Source of the DNA: Nostoc spongiaeforme FACHB-130
GTDB taxonomy: Bacteria > Cyanobacteriota > Cyanobacteriia > Cyanobacteriales > Nostocaceae
Length of the DNA: 64,000 nucleotides
Reading direction: 5' to 3'
Assembly (NCBI RefSeq): GCF_014698475.1
Contig: NZ_JACJTB010000022.1
Location: forward strand, 37,603-101,602
Positions 61,697-64,000 of the stretch are shown here, in pieces. Made by a program: the position numbers and the translations under genes. Within the stretch, counting starts at the first letter, position 1. Each line of letters begins with the position of its first letter. The notes beneath the pieces are model-generated. The model ran no database searches and had not been told where the DNA came from. It was given only the letters and a program-made list of their open reading frames with translations.

Positions 61697-61942
61697 ATGA
61701 CTATGGAAATTCATGAATTAACAGCCCAAAAAGCAAACTCACTTAACATAGAATATATTGATGATCTGATCAAGCAAGGCGTAAAGCAACTAAACGACGA
61801 GCAAAAAGCGATAAACAATGCACTTTCTGCTTTTGAAATGATGGTTTTTTGGAGTAGTCGTGATTGCCAAAGAGAAAAACAATACGCCGATGAATTCGGA
61901 TTGCCTAAACCAATACTAGAAAAGTGGTTAGTAGATAAATAA
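61697..61942 (+). CDS. Small hypothetical protein
   Basis: 81 residues; ATG 61697 and ATG 61703 are both possible. Helical, charged (KQGVKQLNDEQKAINNALSA, then QYADEFGLPKPILEKWLV). No membrane segment. Followed 21 bases later by a 55-residue frame in the same direction. No family recognised. Confidence 0.5.
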   Translation: MTMEIHELTAQKANSLNIEYIDDLIKQGVKQLNDEQKAINNALSAFEMMVFWSSRDCQREKQYADEFGLPKPILEKWLVDK

Positions 61943-61963
61943 GACTGAGACGAAATACAAATT

Positions 61964-62131
61964 ATGGAATATTGCGTAGTTGAAACATATTGCCAAAGAA
62001 TAGGTCGCTTTTTGTACAAAATAAAAAAGCATATTCGTGATGACGACAGTGTTATTTTTGTCTCAGATAGCTATCAAGTATGCAAAGAATTTGTATCGGA
62101 GCTTGATTCTTATAATTCATGTGGTGTTTGA
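61964..62131 (+). CDS. 55-residue hypothetical protein
   Basis: ATG 61964 to TGA 62129-62131. It reads MEYCVVETYCQRIGRFLYKI, then DDDSVIFVSDSYQVCKEFVS and ends DSYNSCGV, with four Cys. Composition looks coding; no strong Shine-Dalgarno. Lies 21 bases after the 81-residue gene and may be co-transcribed. No family recognised. Confidence 0.45.
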   Translation: MEYCVVETYCQRIGRFLYKIKKHIRDDDSVIFVSDSYQVCKEFVSELDSYNSCGV

Positions 62132-62765
62132 GCAAAATACGAATTTTGATTTGTTATGCGGTCAGAAACTAATCTGGGTTAGCAGTTCAATATGCTATGC
62201 CGTAATCTGGAGGAAATGAGAGAAGCGATCGCCAGCCCTGTCATGACTGTACAAAACAATTTAAACAGTGATATTGCCCTTTAATTTGTCACTATACAAC
62301 TGGCTTTTGGAGATTAACTGAGAAAGGGCGAATATTTCAGCCCGACATTGAAAGGCTGCTTATTCCAGCAGCAAATCAGAGAAATGACACACCCAAGCCG
62401 ATTAATGAAGTAATTTTCCTCTAAGAAAATCACTGGGGTAATGGCTAACAGAAAAATAAATAAATGTGAAAGAAAGTGCTGAAAATGCGCTTATTTTTTG
62501 CTGTCAATAAAAACAGTCAAAAATGAGTAAGCCAGCAAGCACTATTTTGTGCTGTCTAAGTAAAATTTGATGTAAGTCAGGGAAGAGACGCGCGATCGCC
62601 TGTCTTACTATCCCTAAACTAATGGAAAAGTACATAGATGTTAAATGTAAGTCCCAGCATCCCTTAACAAGAGGGTTAAATTAAAGGTAGCGATCGCCCT
62701 AGCCGTTGCTCAATTGTGAGAGTTATGCCAATGTAAACTAATAAGGCATAAGTGTAGCAGTTGCC
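62132..62765. other. Intergenic stretch with HIP1 sites
   Basis: No supported gene in 634 bases. Contains HIP1-type GCGATCGC sites near 62224, 62592 and 62690 and a first AACAAGAGGGTTA element near 62667, related to the repeat array further right. Confidence 0.5.
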
Positions 62766-63194
62766 ATGAGAAGCGATCGCATAGACAAAATCATTGAGAA
62801 ACTTCAGAAGCTAAAGGAAATTCGGCAAGAAACAGTCGAGCAACCAATGTCAGCACCAGGGACATGGATACATCAGTACGAAGTCAGAAAGCAGTATAAT
62901 GGGCAGCTTTACTGGTATGTATATGCAAAGTGGCAAGCCAATGAGCCAATTTTTGAACGTCGTCCAAAGAAAAGACTGAAAGGGATTGTGAAGAGAGACA
63001 AAAATCCTGAGTACACTTGTCATCAACACATAGGTAGAGTAGGAAGTAGTACAGGTTTACCGACTGACGAAGTGGTCATAGAAGCATATCAAGAATGGAA
63101 TAATCGTAAGCGTTTAGAAGCAATTGATACAGCCATACAAGAGATAGAAATGGTGCTAAATAAAGTTATGCCGTCAGAAACTAATGAGGCATAG
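62766..63194 (+). CDS. Hypothetical protein
   Basis: 142 residues. ATG 62766 (MRSDRIDKIIEKLQKLKEIR). The coiled-coil N-terminus is followed by a small beta-rich middle (GTWIHQYEVRKQYNGQLYWY, then YTCHQHIGRVGS), with a helical C-terminus. The middle, with Cys/His and aromatic residues, could be a nucleic-acid-binding fold. It borders the repeat array, so it might act on it. No family recognised. Confidence 0.5.
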   Translation: MRSDRIDKIIEKLQKLKEIRQETVEQPMSAPGTWIHQYEVRKQYNGQLYWYVYAKWQANEPIFERRPKKRLKGIVKRDKNPEYTCHQHIGRVGSSTGLPTDEVVIEAYQEWNNRKRLEAIDTAIQEIEMVLNKVMPSETNEA

Positions 63195-64000
63195 CTTAAA
63201 ATACAAGCGATCGCTAATATGCCTATACAAGCTTGTATATAGATAATAAGTGTTAGCCTTTGTTATGGGTAAATAAAAGAGTAGAGTTAATGTTAGCGAT
63301 CGCCTGTATTGTTATGACTGTATTAATAGAAATGTGCATAGATGTTAAAAGTTAACCTTCGCATGGGTATACAAGAGGGTAAGAAAAATGGACACGATGC
63401 CTGTGGTGGTAGTAGCGATCGCCTGCCAAGCTATACCTGTACAAGAGGCTTAGTAAAAGTAAGGAAAGACAGCGATCGCCTGTCAAGATGCCAATACAAG
63501 AGGGTATGAATGCAGATATCTCTGTACAAGACGGTGAAGCTATGCCTATATATTAGGGTAAGTATGGGGATATGCCTAGACAAGAGGGATAGAGTATAGG
63601 TGTACAACAGGGTATAAGCATAGATATCCCTATACAAGAGGTTAAAGGAAGGCACAAGAGAATAGCATCCATGTACAAGAACAATTGAATAGTCCTTACT
63701 AGCATTCCTTGTTCCCAGAGAGAAAGGAATAGCCTATTCCCGCCCACTTTTATCTATGTACAAGAGGGTATGTAGGCACGACAAGCCTGCTATTTCCTCT
63801 ATTATATCCTGTATACAGCCCACTGCATCACTATACAAGAGGGTATGAAGAGATAAGTAGACGATCACTTGAGGCAACGCACATCATCATCCCTATACAA
63901 GAGGATATGGGAGTCCACGAGAGAATAGTCAGCAGTATCCATATACAAGAGCAATTGAACAGTCCTTACTAACATCCCTTGTTCTCTAGAGAACAAGGGA
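63195..64000. repeat. Repeat-rich region: TACAAGAGGG iteron-like array
   Basis: No gene in 806 bases. About twelve copies of a TACAAGAGGGTAT-like element occur (near 63369, 63439, 63493, 63524, 63579, 63602, 63631, 63672, 63756, 63833, 63893, 63943), irregularly spaced by 20-80 bases. A 16-bp palindrome TATACAAGCTTGTATA stands at 63224-63239. Two longer direct repeats (63658-63720 and 63921-63990) share CAATTGAAYAGTCCTTACTA, and each carries a hairpin at its right end. Suits an iteron-type replication or control region. Confidence 0.7.
63975..64000. repeat. 26-bp perfect palindrome at the window end
   Basis: TCCCTTGTTCTCT (63975-63987) is followed directly by its complement AGAGAACAAGGGA (63988-64000). 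It ends exactly at the window boundary, so the symmetric part may extend further. Confidence 0.8.

Noticed and set aside
29823..63600. Regular-looking repeats considered as a CRISPR array, chiefly the 63.2-64.0 kb region
   Set aside because: Repeat units are short (about 12 bases), degenerate and irregularly spaced, and no cas genes are present; the Cas4-like domain at 26.6 kb is a fused helicase-nuclease end.

Overview
The window looks like about 64 kb of a large conjugative plasmid from a filamentous, Nostoc-type cyanobacterium. The HIP1 octamer GCGATCGC is frequent. Several families are ones I know mainly from cyanobacteria (DUF1822, DUF3854-type relaxase extension). The window holds a complete-looking type IV secretion operon, a MobF relaxase, two partition systems and ArdA. 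No rRNA, tRNA, CRISPR array or intact insertion sequence was recognised, and I found no replication initiator.

Layout. 1-2365: partial minus-strand protein with a Hint (intein/hedgehog-like) domain. 2778-6860: plus-strand operon of a possible HTH protein, a DUF1822-like protein, a membrane-anchored CHAT protease and a CPBP membrane protease. 6935-9100: decayed MazG-like and IS630 pieces and a secreted thermonuclease. 9112-17729: seven minus-strand genes combining a four-BIG2-domain membrane protein, a small membrane protein, an ABC ATPase-permease fusion, a dynamin-like GTPase, a second GTPase, a tail-anchored protein and a hypothetical protein. I take this as the best candidate for an undescribed conflict or membrane-surveillance system. 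17995-29787: a defence island of EVE, NurA, HerA, type III-like helicase-nuclease, beta-class DNA methyltransferase, UvrD-like helicase with Cas4-type nuclease, and an XRE regulator behind an inverted-repeat operator.

31725-35327: a long prokaryotic Argonaute with a complete DEDD tetrad, downstream of ParA, with a divergent small partner protein. All are embedded in ACTATATAAA/AAACAGT-type iterons that also occur as partial copies at 7.5 kb and 30.8 kb. 35743-36772: gene debris (truncated DUF1822, zinc-ribbon remnant, a 110-bp MITE-like element).

37099-51524: conjugation operon (VirB2, VirB3-VirB4 fusion, VirB5-, VirB6-, VirB8-, VirB10-, VirB9-like proteins, VirD4 and accessory proteins). 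51534-56654: giant MobF relaxase-helicase with a DUF3854/TOPRIM-like part and a C-terminal repeat region; a separate coiled-coil gene with its own Shine-Dalgarno site is nested in another frame. 56792-59790: actin-type ParMRC locus whose centromere is two arrays of seven 11-bp repeats, followed by a gene with an A AAA AAG slippery site that would fuse it to a membrane-anchor frame. 59838-61209: ArdA, DUF2958 and a 54-aa protein, probably the leading region. 61210-64000: small hypothetical genes and a repeat-rich, possibly origin-like region with about a dozen TACAAGAGGG elements ending in a 26-bp perfect palindrome.

Together the genes suggest a mobile element that invests in stability (ParA and ParMRC), transfer (T4SS, MobF, ArdA) and defence against competing DNA (pAgo, RM-like island, GTPase operon, CHAT operon). 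All functional assignments come from reading the translated sequence by eye; no database search was run.
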